From Akkermansia muciniphila (lineage in GTDB: Bacteria; Verrucomicrobiota; Verrucomicrobiia; Verrucomicrobiales; Akkermansiaceae), in the NCBI RefSeq assembly GCF_030848305.1, contig NZ_CP114598.1, positions 2,542,001-2,606,000 on the forward strand: a stretch of DNA of 64,000 bases. The letters run 5' to 3'. The translations under genes and the position numbers were made by a program. Below the pieces are notes generated by a model. The model did no database searches. It saw only the letters and a list, made by a program, of their open reading frames with translations, and had not been told where the DNA came from. The stretch's first letter is position 1. Each line of letters begins with the position of its first letter. Positions 1 to 10,066 of this stretch are shown in pieces.

Positions 1-57
1 CTGTACTCCGGTTGGATGAGCGACGCCACCCGCAAGCTTCTTCCCACCAATAACTGA
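1..57 (+). CDS. 3' end of a protein-coding gene (partial)
   Basis: The first 57 bases are open in frame 1 and read LYSGWMSDATRKLLPTNN before a TGA stop, 26 bases ahead of the next gene on the same strand. The codon use resembles the neighbouring genes. Only 18 residues are visible, so the family cannot be recognised. It probably forms an operon with the gene that follows. Confidence 0.45.
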   Translation: MYSGWMSDATRKLLPTNN

Positions 58-83
58 AAACCAAGAACCGGTTCCCGCTTTCC

Positions 84-1472
84 ATGAGTTCCAAAGCATT
101 AGCGCAAACACAGGATAAAGCCCTCCAACTCAACCTGGCTTCCACCATTTACGGCACCTTCGCGGAAATCGGCGCCGGACAGGAAACGGCCAACTGGTTT
201 TTCCGGGCCTCCGGAGCCGCCGGAACAGTGGCCAAAACCATCTCCGCCTATGACATGACCGTCAGCGACACCCTGTACGGGCCGGTCAAGCGTTACGTTT
301 CTGAAGAACGCCTCAAGGGCATGCTGGACTATGAGTTCAGCCAGCTCATCAACCGCCTGGGCCCCCAGCGCGGCAAAGACACCCGCTTCTTCGCCTTCTG
401 CAATACGGTAAAAGTCAAGGGCTACCGGGACAACGGCCCCTGGCACGGCTGGATAGGGGTGCGCTTCCAGCTGAAACCGGAGGCAAAACCGTCCGACCTG
501 ATTATCCACGTCCGCCTGAACGACCCGGACCACGACCGCCAGATGAAGGACCTGGGCATTCTGGGCGTCAACATCCTGCACGCCGTCTTTTTCAAAAGGG
601 ACCGTCTGGAGGAATTCATTGAATCCCTGGTGGACAACCTGGATCCCCGGCTGGTGGAAATAGACGTCGTCCGTTTTGAGGGCCACGGCTTTTCCATGGT
701 GGACAACCGCCTGTTCGCGCTCCAGCTTGTCCAATCCGGCCTGACGCCGGCCACCCTGTTCCTGGCAAACGGCCAGGTGGCCCAGGCGGCGGATGTGCTG
801 TACAAGCGCCCCATCGTGCTGATGAGGGGCAGTTTCAACCCCGTCTGCAATCTGCATCTGGAAGTCATGGCCCAGGTGAAAAAAACCTTCCTCTCCCACA
901 TCAATGAGACGCAGGCGGACCGCTGCATGGAAATTTGCGAAATATCCATGAACAACCTGCTGCGCGGCGATGATGTGGACCACCTGGAATTCCTGGACCG
1001 GGCGGACAGCCTCAAGGCCCTCGGCAAAAACGTGCTGATTACCAAAATGGCCCGTTTCGACAACCTTTCCGGGCTGCTCGCGCGCTACACGCGGGAGCCC
1101 ATTGCCATCGCCCTCTCCATCGGCCTGCTGAATGAGCTGTTCAAGGAAAAATGGACGGAGGATATTCCGGGCGGCATCCTGGAATCCTTCGGCCGCACCT
1201 TCCAGAACAAAACGCGCCTGTACGTCTCCCCGTGGCTCAACCGCAAATCCGGCGAATTCGTCACGGCACGCACCTTCCGCGCCCCGGAACAGTACGTGCA
1301 CCTGTACCAGCACTTCCTGGCGAACGGCCTGGTGGTGGACGTCCCCTTCTTCAATGAATTCCTGCTGCGCCATACGCCGCGGGACATCCAGCGCATGATC
1401 GCCGCGGATGAAGACGTCTGGAAAACGCTGGTTCCCGAGGAAGCGCACCGTTCCGCCCTCCATTTCCGGTAA
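84..1472 (+). CDS. Conserved protein of unknown function (462 aa)
   Basis: A soluble protein with no signal peptide or membrane segment. The N-terminal block, with GTFAEIGAGQE near residue 24 and GAAGTVAKTISAYDMTVSD near residue 45, resembles a widely conserved bacterial family that I recall but whose function is not established; databases label it inconsistently. A segment near residue 250 (MRGSFNPVCNLHLEVM) faintly resembles the GxFxPxHxGH signature of nucleotidyltransferases but lacks its second histidine, so I do not assign that activity. The ATG is close behind the preceding stop, which suggests co-transcription. An antisense frame is open over almost the full length; I regard it as a codon-bias shadow. 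Confidence 0.75.
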   Translation: MSSKALAQTQDKALQLNLASTIYGTFAEIGAGQETANWFFRASGAAGTVAKTISAYDMTVSDTLYGPVKRYVSEERLKGMLDYEFSQLINRLGPQRGKDTRFFAFCNTVKVKGYRDNGPWHGWIGVRFQLKPEAKPSDLIIHVRLNDPDHDRQMKDLGILGVNILHAVFFKRDRLEEFIESLVDNLDPRLVEIDVVRFEGHGFSMVDNRLFALQLVQSGLTPATLFLANGQVAQAADVLYKRPIVLMRGSFNPVCNLHLEVMAQVKKTFLSHINETQADRCMEICEISMNNLLRGDDVDHLEFLDRADSLKALGKNVLITKMARFDNLSGLLARYTREPIAIALSIGLLNELFKEKWTEDIPGGILESFGRTFQNKTRLYVSPWLNRKSGEFVTARTFRAPEQYVHLYQHFLANGLVVDVPFFNEFLLRHTPRDIQRMIAADEDVWKTLVPEEAHRSALHFR

Positions 1473-1657
1473 CGTGTTTGAAAAAAAAGGGCTCCCGGCC
1501 TTTGGGAGTCGTTTTTCGGCAGCGGATTACATTCCGGTGCATGTCGGATTTCTCTCAATCGTGGTAAAAACAGGGAAAACGGCTCTGTCCTGGCTTGAAA
1601 CAGACGATCATGGAAAAGTTCCAATTTTATTAAAAGGCTTTCCATGAAAAAATAACG

Positions 1658-1686
1658 TTGACTCCGGATATGTAAATCATCATATA
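1658..1686 (+). promoter_or_regulatory. Promoter of PEP-CTERM gene 1, same design as the two IR promoters
   Basis: TTGACT at 1658-1663 and CATATA at 1681-1686 are separated by exactly 17 bp. The spacer begins CCGGAT and contains AAATC, a degenerate form of the CGGATT-N3-AATCCG element that fills the spacer of the other two PEP-CTERM promoters in this window. The start codon at 1736 lies about 40 bases downstream of the expected transcription start. Assigned by pattern only. Confidence 0.5.
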
Positions 1687-1735
1687 TAGCGTGGAAACGC
1701 AAATAGCGCGTTCCTGATCAACACTATTAATAATC

Positions 1736-2398
1736 ATGAAAAAATCTCTCCTTCTTTCCATTCTTGCTCTCTCCCTAACGGGTATGGCTTCCGCCGCCTC
1801 GTTTATTTTTGAGGAAAGCCAATGGACATGGAATAACACCACCGGCACTCTGGATCTTGGAGAAGCCGCTCTGACTGGCCTTCAAGACTGGACGCTGAGC
1901 GCAACCATCTCCCTCAACGGTACAAGTGGAAATAATTGGGGAAGCACCTTGCTGGCCTCCGGAGCCAACCCCACAGCAGATTCCTTCCCGAACGGATTCC
2001 AGTTTTACATGTCCAACACCAATGGTCTGGTGACCAAAGGCATTCCCAGCAGTGACTCCGGAGGAGAGGCGACCTACGGCACTACAGCGTTTAAAACGGG
2101 TCTTATCACCATTGACATGGCCTACGATTCGTCTGCAAAATCCCTAACGTGGACCGTTTATACCCAAGGGGACAGCACGGAGGAAAAACTCCTGTATGCC
2201 ACTGCTACCCGCACGGAGTTGAATTCTTTTTTCCAAAACGGTCAGATCACGCAGCTGAGTTCCATGTTAAACAAAGACAACAGTTCTCCCTCTGCTATTC
2301 AGTCCGTCTCCATCAATATTGTTCCCGAACCGGCTACAGCCGTTATGGGATTGTTAGGCATTGTTGTTCCGGCCATGCGCCGCAGGCGTCGTTCCTGA
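1736..2398 (+). CDS. PEP-CTERM surface-sorted protein (220 aa)
   Basis: Residues 1-20 are a signal peptide ending in ASA. The C-terminus carries VPEPATA, a hydrophobic stretch (VMGLLGIVVPAM) and RRRRRS, the three-part PEP-CTERM signal that an exosortase is known to recognise in other bacteria. The 180-residue middle is Ser/Thr/Gly-rich and has a glycan-binding or LamG-like look, but no motif I can name. No exosortase gene lies in the window. The gene stands alone between a promoter of the TTGACT-CGGAT type and a hairpin terminator. Its function at the cell surface is unknown. Confidence 0.8.
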   Translation: MKKSLLLSILALSLTGMASAASFIFEESQWTWNNTTGTLDLGEAALTGLQDWTLSATISLNGTSGNNWGSTLLASGANPTADSFPNGFQFYMSNTNGLVTKGIPSSDSGGEATYGTTAFKTGLITIDMAYDSSAKSLTWTVYTQGDSTEEKLLYATATRTELNSFFQNGQITQLSSMLNKDNSSPSAIQSVSINIVPEPATAVMGLLGIVVPAMRRRRRS

Positions 2399-2483
2399 CC
2401 GATGCCGACCAAGTTATGTAGAGGAAATCCAAATTTTCCTTATTCCATCCTTGGTATCCCGTCTCACGCTGCAGAAAACTGTC

Positions 2484-2520
2484 TCCCGTTCCGCCTCTCC
2501 CGAGGGGGACGGGATATTTT
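2484..2520 (+). terminator. Rho-independent terminator after PEP-CTERM gene 1
   Basis: An imperfect hairpin with outer arms TCCCGT and ACGGGA, an inner CCTC/GAGG pairing, and a following TATTTTTT tract. It lies about 90 bases past the stop and before purA. Confidence 0.6.
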
Positions 2521-2538
2521 TTCCACAGCTCAGCCTGA

Positions 2539-3891
<1,353 letters not shown>

Positions 3892-3919
3892 GCCTCGGCA
3901 AATCTTGATGATTTCCTTC

Positions 3920-3953
3920 AAAGCAGTCCCGCCATAACGTGCGGGACTGCTTT
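3920..3953 (+). terminator. Rho-independent terminator of purA
   Basis: Perfect 13-bp stem (AAAGCAGTCCCGC at 3920-3932 with its complement at 3941-3953) around an 8-base loop, ending in a T run. Confidence 0.9.
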
Positions 3954-4258
3954 GTTATGTTCAGGGTAAAAAGACAAAACACGCATTTCAACGCTTTTTC
4001 CGCAACCATTTCTCCGCGGCAACGGACATATGGAAAATTTATTTTCCGCACCGCATCACTGCGTGAAACGCGGCAATGCCTTCAACAAGGCCTCCAGGAT
4101 GGATGCAAACGGCATCCCTGCCGCTTCCAGATCAGGAAAAAAGAAATCATCCGCAACGGTCCGGCAGAAAACGCGGCGCAACAGGCCTGGGAAAACCAGG
4201 CGTGAGATTTCCGGAAACAGGTTCGCAAACACGGCCATTTCCCACCCGGCAATAAAAA

Positions 4259-4284
4259 AGGAGGCGGGATTTTTCCCGCCTCCT
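4259..4284 (-). terminator. Rho-independent terminator of PEP-CTERM gene 2
   Basis: A 10-bp stem AGGAGGCGGG/CCCGCCTCCT around a short A/T loop. Read on the minus strand it is followed by a run of six T residues and sits about 30 bases past the stop of the gene at 4312-5022. Confidence 0.88.
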
Positions 4285-4311
4285 GCAAAAAACAACAATG
4301 ACTTCCGCGGC

Positions 4312-5022
4312 TCAGGCGCGTCTGCGGCGCATCATCAGGGCAGCCAGACCAATCAGGCTGAGGGATGCCGTAGCCGGTTCCGGAACGGCAGCCGCCGCAA
4401 TGGCGCTAAGGTTGGCTTCCTGGGAAGCGTTAGCCTGCAGCGTGGTATTATCTACGACGAGGTACTTGACGTAATCCGTGCCATAGGTGAATGAAGTCAG
4501 GGCTCCGAAATTGCTTGATTTCAACGCCCCTTCAGTCCCACTGTAGGTAGAGGCAGTTCCTTCGGAATCAACCAGGGTCAGATAAGTCCAGGTACCGGTG
4601 CTGGTAATTTGATAAGTAACGGCGATGGACTCATAAGTGTTGTCGGCGAACAGCTGCCCCAGTCCCGAACTCAGGTTGACTGCAGAACCATTGACGGGGC
4701 TGATCGCGCGGGTGTAATTCGTATTTTGCCAGGAACCGTAGAGGCCCGCGTTGGGAGAGGTGCCGATGCCCAGGCCTATATAATTATTGTTGGCCGAGAA
4801 AATAGTTCCGGAGACGTTGCCTGCCAGAATGGCGCTTTGGAAAGCCTGAGCGTCCAGAGCCATCGTCACGGAGAAATTGCCGTAACCGGAGTTGATTCCT
4901 TCCGTCAGGGTGTATGAGCCGCCGGCCAGCTGCAATGCACTGGAATCCAGAGTAAGGACGGGCTCCCCGTAGGCCAGGGTAAACAGAGACGCTGCAACCA
5001 GCGTAATAAATGCCGTTTTCAT
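4312..5022 (-). CDS. PEP-CTERM surface-sorted protein (236 aa)
   Basis: The signal peptide covers residues 1-19 (MKTAFITLVAASLFTLAYG). The C-terminus carries VPEPATASLSLIGLAALMM then RRRRA, a complete PEP-CTERM signal. The middle, about 190 residues, is rich in Ser, Thr, Tyr and Asn with alternating hydrophobics, as in a secreted beta-sandwich similar in style to the other two PEP-CTERM proteins here. Function unknown. The gene is monocistronic, has its own terminator, and is driven by a promoter with a palindromic element between -35 and -10 that has an inverted twin 168 bp upstream, so expression may be phase-variable. Confidence 0.82.
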   Translation of the reverse strand: MKTAFITLVAASLFTLAYGEPVLTLDSSALQLAGGSYTLTEGINSGYGNFSVTMALDAQAFQSAILAGNVSGTIFSANNNYIGLGIGTSPNAGLYGSWQNTNYTRAISPVNGSAVNLSSGLGQLFADNTYESIAVTYQITSTGTWTYLTLVDSEGTASTYSGTEGALKSSNFGALTSFTYGTDYVKYLVVDNTTLQANASQEANLSAIAAAAVPEPATASLSLIGLAALMMRRRRA

Positions 5023-5079
5023 GTGCTGTAGTAAACGATAAAAATGGAAAGGAAGCGGTCTTATTTCTTCCTGACGCTT

Positions 5080-5108
5080 GGTGTAACGGATTAGAAATCC
5101 GCAGTCAA
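5080..5108 (-). promoter_or_regulatory. Promoter of PEP-CTERM gene 2 with a palindrome in its spacer
   Basis: On the minus strand TTGACT (5108-5103) is followed by a 17-base spacer and TACACC (5085-5080). Fifteen of the 17 spacer bases are the palindromic element CGGATTTCTAATCCG. The -10 is weak (3 of 6 consensus bases), the -35 strong. The start codon at 5022 leaves a leader of about 50 bases. Confidence 0.55.
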
Positions 5109-5269
5109 TACTATTTTTTCACAGGAAATGGATTTGGCCAACCCTGCCCGTCACGCACACAGATATTTTCATCAAAAACATTTTGTTAAAAATTTTTGTA
5201 TTCTATTGAATGAGATATATTTATTATTTTTTTCACGCCATTGATTCACTAACCCGGATTTCTAATCCG
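5087..5269. repeat. 15-bp inverted repeat pair (candidate invertible promoter segment)
   Basis: CGGATTAGAAATCCG at 5087-5101 and its exact reverse complement CGGATTTCTAATCCG at 5255-5269. Each copy is itself a 6+3+6 palindrome (CGGATT-N3-AATCCG), and only the three central bases give it direction. They enclose 153 bp of AT-rich DNA with no gene. The left copy fills the promoter spacer of the PEP-CTERM gene at 4312-5022. The same arrangement recurs at 52618-52912. Confidence 0.8.
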
Positions 5270-5493
5270 CGTCTCATTCGGGCTCTTTTCAGGGGATATT
5301 GTTGCATGACTTTTTTCCGCCCGTGAAAAATACCTCCATGTTCATCTTAATCATATTTTACTTATTTTCAAATAAGAACACCTTAAAAAAAGCTGACTTG
5401 AACAACTGTTCAAAGATGCGGCTCTCAAGCTATTCGCGTCAGCATCGGGCGGAGTTATGATACTTCCGGGAAAAGTCTTGTCTGACTGTCCAT

Positions 5494-6975
5494 ATGAGAC
5501 ATGTCATTCTTCCTTCCGCGTGCGCTGTCGCCGTCGCGGCCTCCTGCCACCCCGTCCTCGCCCAACAGGCGGCTCCCGCCGCGGCTGCCCCTGCCTACCT
5601 GAACACGGAACGCGGCCTGCGCGTGAAAACCCTGGAAGGCAGGGAAATAAGCCCCAGCCTGATGAAAGGAATGCGCCCGGAAGAACAAATCACCAGGAGG
5701 ACGCCCGGCGTCCCCACCAGGCCCAGCGTGCTGCTCCAGCATGAGGGCAGGCCCTCCGCCCCCGGCATGGAATGGTTTGCGGCCAGGCCGCTCAAGATGA
5801 TGCCGTATCTGGACAGTTCCTACGTCTTCGGCAATACCTGCGCGGAACCGGACGCCTGGATACGGGAAGACATGATTTCCACCGGAGCGCAGAAGCTCAA
5901 AACCGCCCTTTCCAGGTACGGCATCACTTATTCCGCCCAGTTCGGATTCAATTACACGGGGCTGACGGGCGGCGGCCTGAACGGAAAAACGGATTTCCCC
6001 TCCTACAATGGCTCCCTGCTGACCAATATCACCATCTTCCGCAATCATTCCACGGGCAGCGGCCTGTACCTGGCCTCCGAATTCGATTTCGGCAACGGCT
6101 TTGACTTCAATGAAGGCAGCCAGGGCCCCCAAACCACGCTGGGTTCCCTCCAGAACCCCACCAGTTCCTTCCAGGGCCCGCACCCCCACCTGAGCAATCT
6201 GAGCCTGGCATGGGTGGGCGCGGGGGGAAAGCTCCTGCTGATGGCGGGGCAGCTGGACACCACCAACTACATGGACCACAACGCCTACGCCAATTCCCAC
6301 AACAATAACCTCACCAACAGCGTTTTCGGCAATAATCCCGTACTCCCCCTGACGGATAATTCCCTGGGGTTCCATTTCGCGTGGCAGCCCACTACCTCCT
6401 TTTACGTGATGGGCGCCACCGCCGCCAATAACATGACCCAGAATCACAATCCTTTCCGGAACCTGAATTCCGACAACTGGACGAACGTGCTTGAATTCGG
6501 CTACATCGCGGAAGATTTCTGCAACATGGGCCCCGGCGTGTACCGCCTCCAGCCCTTTTTCACCACCAGCAACGGAGAAAACGGGGGCGGCGTGGCCGTG
6601 AACTTCCAGCAGCAGCTGGGCCGCGGCAGCCACCTGGGGTGGTTCTTCCGCGGCGGCTGGGCAAGCGATGACGCCGCCACGCTGACCGGCGTGCGCTGCG
6701 CGGCCACCACGGGGCTGGTGCTTCTCTCCCCCTTCCGGGGAAAAGGCGCTTCCAATGACGGCTACCTGGGCCTCGGCCTCCTCTGGCAGCAGGGGGCCAA
6801 AAAGAACGGCCCGTACGTGAACAGGAATGAATACGGCATTGAATTGACGTACGTGGCCCAGGTGACGCCCACCATGACGCTCCAGCCTGATATTCAGCTT
6901 GTCAAGAATCCCGTCAATGGCCGCCGGGGGCAAACGGCGGTGGTTTTCCAGATCCAGAACGTCTGGTCCTGGTAA
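5494..6975 (+). CDS. OprB-family carbohydrate-selective outer-membrane porin
   Basis: A 493-residue outer-membrane protein with a signal peptide ending near the Ala-Gln-Gln at residue 24, an Ala-rich linker, then a beta-barrel region of alternating aromatic and polar residues ending in the typical terminal aromatic (NVWSW). Segments such as LKTALSRYGITYSAQFGFNY, the LAWVG-GGKLLLMAGQLD strand and GYIAEDF follow the OprB pattern, a family that takes up sugars across the outer membrane. It lies 85 bases ahead of the hydrogenase operon but no functional link is evident. It may import mono- or disaccharides released by the glycosidases; that is inference. Confidence 0.75.
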   Translation: MRHVILPSACAVAVAASCHPVLAQQAAPAAAAPAYLNTERGLRVKTLEGREISPSLMKGMRPEEQITRRTPGVPTRPSVLLQHEGRPSAPGMEWFAARPLKMMPYLDSSYVFGNTCAEPDAWIREDMISTGAQKLKTALSRYGITYSAQFGFNYTGLTGGGLNGKTDFPSYNGSLLTNITIFRNHSTGSGLYLASEFDFGNGFDFNEGSQGPQTTLGSLQNPTSSFQGPHPHLSNLSLAWVGAGGKLLLMAGQLDTTNYMDHNAYANSHNNNLTNSVFGNNPVLPLTDNSLGFHFAWQPTTSFYVMGATAANNMTQNHNPFRNLNSDNWTNVLEFGYIAEDFCNMGPGVYRLQPFFTTSNGENGGGVAVNFQQQLGRGSHLGWFFRGGWASDDAATLTGVRCAATTGLVLLSPFRGKGASNDGYLGLGLLWQQGAKKNGPYVNRNEYGIELTYVAQVTPTMTLQPDIQLVKNPVNGRRGQTAVVFQIQNVWSW

Positions 6976-7060
6976 ACGCCCTCCCGGAAAATTGGAAAAT
7001 ATTGATCGCATTTCCCGGAAATCCTGTCTAAATGGAAATGTTCTTATTTGGACCACGCAC

Positions 7061-8281
7061 ATGAAGCGCACTCAGCAACCTTCCATGCAGGAGGCGGAGC
7101 AGGCCTCCCTGAATCATGAGATTTTAACTACATGGCGTCCCGGGGAGACTCTGGGGGAACACATGGAGCGCCGCGGCGTCAGCCGGCGCGAATTCAACAA
7201 ATGGTGCCTGAAAATGATCTCCCTGATGGGCGTCGCCACGGTGACGGGCGGCGTTTCCAACGCCCAGGAGATTGCGGATAAAATGGCCGCATTGAAACGG
7301 CCCGTAGTCGTCTGGCTCCAGCTCCAGGAATGCACCGGATGCCTGGAAAGCACCATCCGCAGCTATAACGAGGAAATCGGGGACATGGTGCTTTCCGCCG
7401 TCTCCATGCCTTACGTGGAACTGCTGATGGCCCCTTCAGGGGAGGCCGCCAACCAGGCTCTGGAAGACGCGGTCAGGGAGCCCCACATCCTCGTCATCAA
7501 CGGGTCCGTCCCGGTCCATGACGGCGGGGTGTACTGCACTATAGCCGGGGATACCGTGGAAAACATGCTGCGCCATTGCGCGGAAAACGCCTCCTATATC
7601 CTGGCCGTGGGCTCGTGCGCGTACTTCGGCTCCATCCAGGCCGCGCGCCCCAACCCTACCGGGGCCGTGGGCATCCGGGACATCCTGACGGACCGCACGG
7701 TCATCAACGTGCCCGGCTGCCCGCCCATCGGGGACGTGATTACGGCCGTCATCATGTACATCCTTACGTTTGACCGCGCCCCGGAATGCGACCAGGAGTC
7801 TCGCCCGCTGATGGCGTACGGCACCCGCATCCACAATAATTGCCCGCGCCGCGCCCATTTCGACGCCGGACAGTTCGTCAACGTGTTTGACGACGAGAAC
7901 GCGCGGGAATGCTTCTGCCTGTACAAGGTGGGCTGCAAGGGCCCGGACACGTTCTCCCCCTGCCCCATCGTCAAATGGAACGGGGGCGTCAGCTTCCCCA
8001 TCCAGTCCGGCCACCCGTGCATCGGCTGTACGGAGCTGCACTTCTTTGACCGCATGACTCCGTTCTACAAGACGCTGCCGAACGTGAACGGCTTCGGCGT
8101 GGAAGCCTCCGCCAACGTCATCGGGGCTGTGGGCGTAGCCGGCGCCGGCGCGGCCATCGCCGCCCATGCCGTAGGCTCCGTCATCCATTACAAGAAGCAG
8201 CACATGAAGGAGGAAGCGAACGTCTCCCTGCCCGCCTTCGGGGACGCTCCCGGCTCGCCCGACAAGGAAACTGAAGAATAG
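7061..8281 (+). CDS. hyaA: [NiFe] hydrogenase small subunit, Tat-exported
   Basis: Carries the three iron-sulfur clusters that pass electrons from the NiFe site to the membrane. Near the N-terminus SRREFNKWC is a twin-arginine motif followed by a hydrophobic stretch. QECTGCLES near residue 95 supplies the proximal-cluster cysteines, and GCPPIGD, CPRRAHFDAGQF and the later C-x-C and CPIVKWNGGVSFPIQSGHPCIGC blocks (cysteines spaced as in HyaA/HybO) supply the rest. The C-terminus has a hydrophobic anchor (GVAGAGAAIAAHAVG) and a basic tail. I start at 7061; the frame is open further upstream without family similarity. First gene of a five-gene operon, 27 bases before the large subunit. Confidence 0.93.
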   Translation: MKRTQQPSMQEAEQASLNHEILTTWRPGETLGEHMERRGVSRREFNKWCLKMISLMGVATVTGGVSNAQEIADKMAALKRPVVVWLQLQECTGCLESTIRSYNEEIGDMVLSAVSMPYVELLMAPSGEAANQALEDAVREPHILVINGSVPVHDGGVYCTIAGDTVENMLRHCAENASYILAVGSCAYFGSIQAARPNPTGAVGIRDILTDRTVINVPGCPPIGDVITAVIMYILTFDRAPECDQESRPLMAYGTRIHNNCPRRAHFDAGQFVNVFDDENARECFCLYKVGCKGPDTFSPCPIVKWNGGVSFPIQSGHPCIGCTELHFFDRMTPFYKTLPNVNGFGVEASANVIGAVGVAGAGAAIAAHAVGSVIHYKKQHMKEEANVSLPAFGDAPGSPDKETEE

Positions 8282-8308
8282 CCAGAAGCCCCTCACCACC
8301 AGATTACC

Positions 8309-10066
8309 ATGAGCAATTACACATCAGCGGACGTTCCGGAATCCAGCCGGGTGGTCATTGACCCGGTGACGCGCATTGAAGGCCACCTGCGGGTGGAAAT
8401 GGAGGCCGGGGACGGCGTCATCAAAAACGCCTGGACGTCCACCACGCAGTACCGCGGCATTGAGGTGATCGCCTGCAAGCGGGATCCCCGTGACGTCTGG
8501 GCTTTCGTGGAACGCATCTGCGGCGTCTGCACGGGCACGCACGCCATCGCGGCCCTGGCCGCGGTGGAAGACGCGCTCCAGTACCCGGTGCCCGTCCAGG
8601 CCCGCCTCATGCGCGACCTGGTCAGCGGGGCCCTGGGCATCCAGGACCACGTCATCCATTTTTACCAGCTCCAGGCCATGGACTGGGTGGACGTGATGTC
8701 CGCCCTGAAGGCGGACCCCGCGGAAACCGCCGCCATCGCCAAATCCCTTTCCGACTGGCCCCTGTCCTCCGCCTCGTATTTCGCCGGAGTGCAGAAGAAG
8801 CTGAAGGACTCCATCGCCTACGGGCAGTATTCCATCTTCACGAACGGCTACTGGGGCCATCCGGCCTACAAGCTGCCGCCGGAAGTGAATCTGCTGGGCG
8901 TGGCGCATTACCTCCAGGCCCTGGTCTGGCAGCGGGACATGATCAAGATCCACACCATTCTGGGCGGCAAGAACCCGCACCCGAACTTCCTGGTCGGCGG
9001 CATGGCCTGCGCCATCAACATGAACAATGACCAGGCCATCAACCAGTTTTCCCTGAGCTACCTGAAGCAGCTGGTGCAAACCTGCCACGATTTCATCCAC
9101 AAAGTATATTATCCGGACATTGTCGCCATCGCCGGATTTTATAAGGACTACGCCCATATCGGCGCGTCCAACCCCAACTTTTTCTGCACCGGGGCTCCGT
9201 CTGAAATCAACGCGGGCGCTCCCGCCGGCAAAGGCATGATCAAGCCCGGCGTGCTGCTGAACGGGGACTACAGGAACGTGCTCCCCTTTGACCAGGACAA
9301 GATCAGGGAATTCGTCACCAGCTCCTGGTACAAATACTCGGAAGGCAGGGACGCGGGCCTGGCACCGTATGACGGGGAGACGAATGCGGACTACAACGGC
9401 CCCAGGCCGCCCTACAAATGGCTTTCCGACCGCCCGCAGTACACCTGGGTGAAAGCCCCGCGCTATGACGGCCACGCGATGGCCGTGGGCCCGAACGCCC
9501 GCATGATGATTGGCTACGCCCAGGGGGTTCCCGCCATCGTGGAACGGGTGGACGCCGCCTGCGACAAGCTGGGCCTGCCGCGCGACAACGCTTTCATGAA
9601 CTCCACGCTGGGCCGCGTGTACGGCCGTGCGCTGGACGCCCTGATCAACGTGGACATGATGGTGGACCAGCTCCAGGAAATGACGGACCGCATCAGGAAC
9701 GGGGAAACCGCCACCTTCAACCCGGAAAAATGGGAGCCGGAAACCTGGCCCTCCTCCTGCAAGGGCGTGGGCTGGGTGGAAGCGCCCCGCGGCAGCCTGA
9801 GCCACTGGGTGCGGATTGAAAACGGCCAGACGGCGAATTACCAGGCCGTGGTCCCCAGCACCTGGAACAGCTCCGGCCGGGACGCGGAAGGGCAGATGGG
9901 GCCATACGAATATTCCCTGGCCCATACCGGGAAACACCCGCTGGTGGACCCCTCCCGCCCGGTGGAACCCCTGCGCACCATTCACAGCTATGACCCGTGC
10001 CAATCCTGCGCCGTCCATTTGTTTGACGAAGAAGGGGAAGCCATTCTGACCAGACAGGACCCGTGA
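8309..10066 (+). CDS. hyaB: [NiFe] hydrogenase large subunit
   Basis: Holds the NiFe(CN)2CO active site that splits H2. The N-terminal motif ERICGVCTGTHA and the C-terminal DPCQSCAVH provide the four cysteine ligands. The 15 residues after the final His (LFDEEGEAILTRQDP) are the extension expected to be removed by the HyaD protease encoded downstream. At 585 aa it matches group 1 uptake hydrogenases. It is exported as a complex with the Tat-tagged small subunit. Its stop overlaps the GTG start of the cytochrome gene (GTGA), so the two are probably translationally coupled. Confidence 0.95.
   Translation: MSNYTSADVPESSRVVIDPVTRIEGHLRVEMEAGDGVIKNAWTSTTQYRGIEVIACKRDPRDVWAFVERICGVCTGTHAIAALAAVEDALQYPVPVQARLMRDLVSGALGIQDHVIHFYQLQAMDWVDVMSALKADPAETAAIAKSLSDWPLSSASYFAGVQKKLKDSIAYGQYSIFTNGYWGHPAYKLPPEVNLLGVAHYLQALVWQRDMIKIHTILGGKNPHPNFLVGGMACAINMNNDQAINQFSLSYLKQLVQTCHDFIHKVYYPDIVAIAGFYKDYAHIGASNPNFFCTGAPSEINAGAPAGKGMIKPGVLLNGDYRNVLPFDQDKIREFVTSSWYKYSEGRDAGLAPYDGETNADYNGPRPPYKWLSDRPQYTWVKAPRYDGHAMAVGPNARMMIGYAQGVPAIVERVDAACDKLGLPRDNAFMNSTLGRVYGRALDALINVDMMVDQLQEMTDRIRNGETATFNPEKWEPETWPSSCKGVGWVEAPRGSLSHWVRIENGQTANYQAVVPSTWNSSGRDAEGQMGPYEYSLAHTGKHPLVDPSRPVEPLRTIHSYDPCQSCAVHLFDEEGEAILTRQDP

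Larger units (their letters stand above)
5023..5493. other. 471-bp AT-rich divergent intergenic region
   Basis: Contains the IR promoter of the leftward PEP-CTERM gene and presumably the promoter of the rightward OprB-like porin. Apart from the inverted repeat pair no gene or RNA is visible. The segment from 5160 to 5240 is extremely AT-rich. Confidence 0.6.

Noticed and set aside
84-1472. Nicotinate/nicotinamide nucleotide adenylyltransferase assignment for the first full gene
   Set aside because: The GSFNPVCNLHLEV segment resembles the nucleotidyltransferase signature only partly and lies mid-protein, without the second His or the ISSTxxR motif.
8324-10018. 564-codon antisense frame over the hydrogenase large subunit
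   Set aside because: The sense strand encodes an unmistakable HyaB with both cysteine motifs; the antisense translation has no motif.
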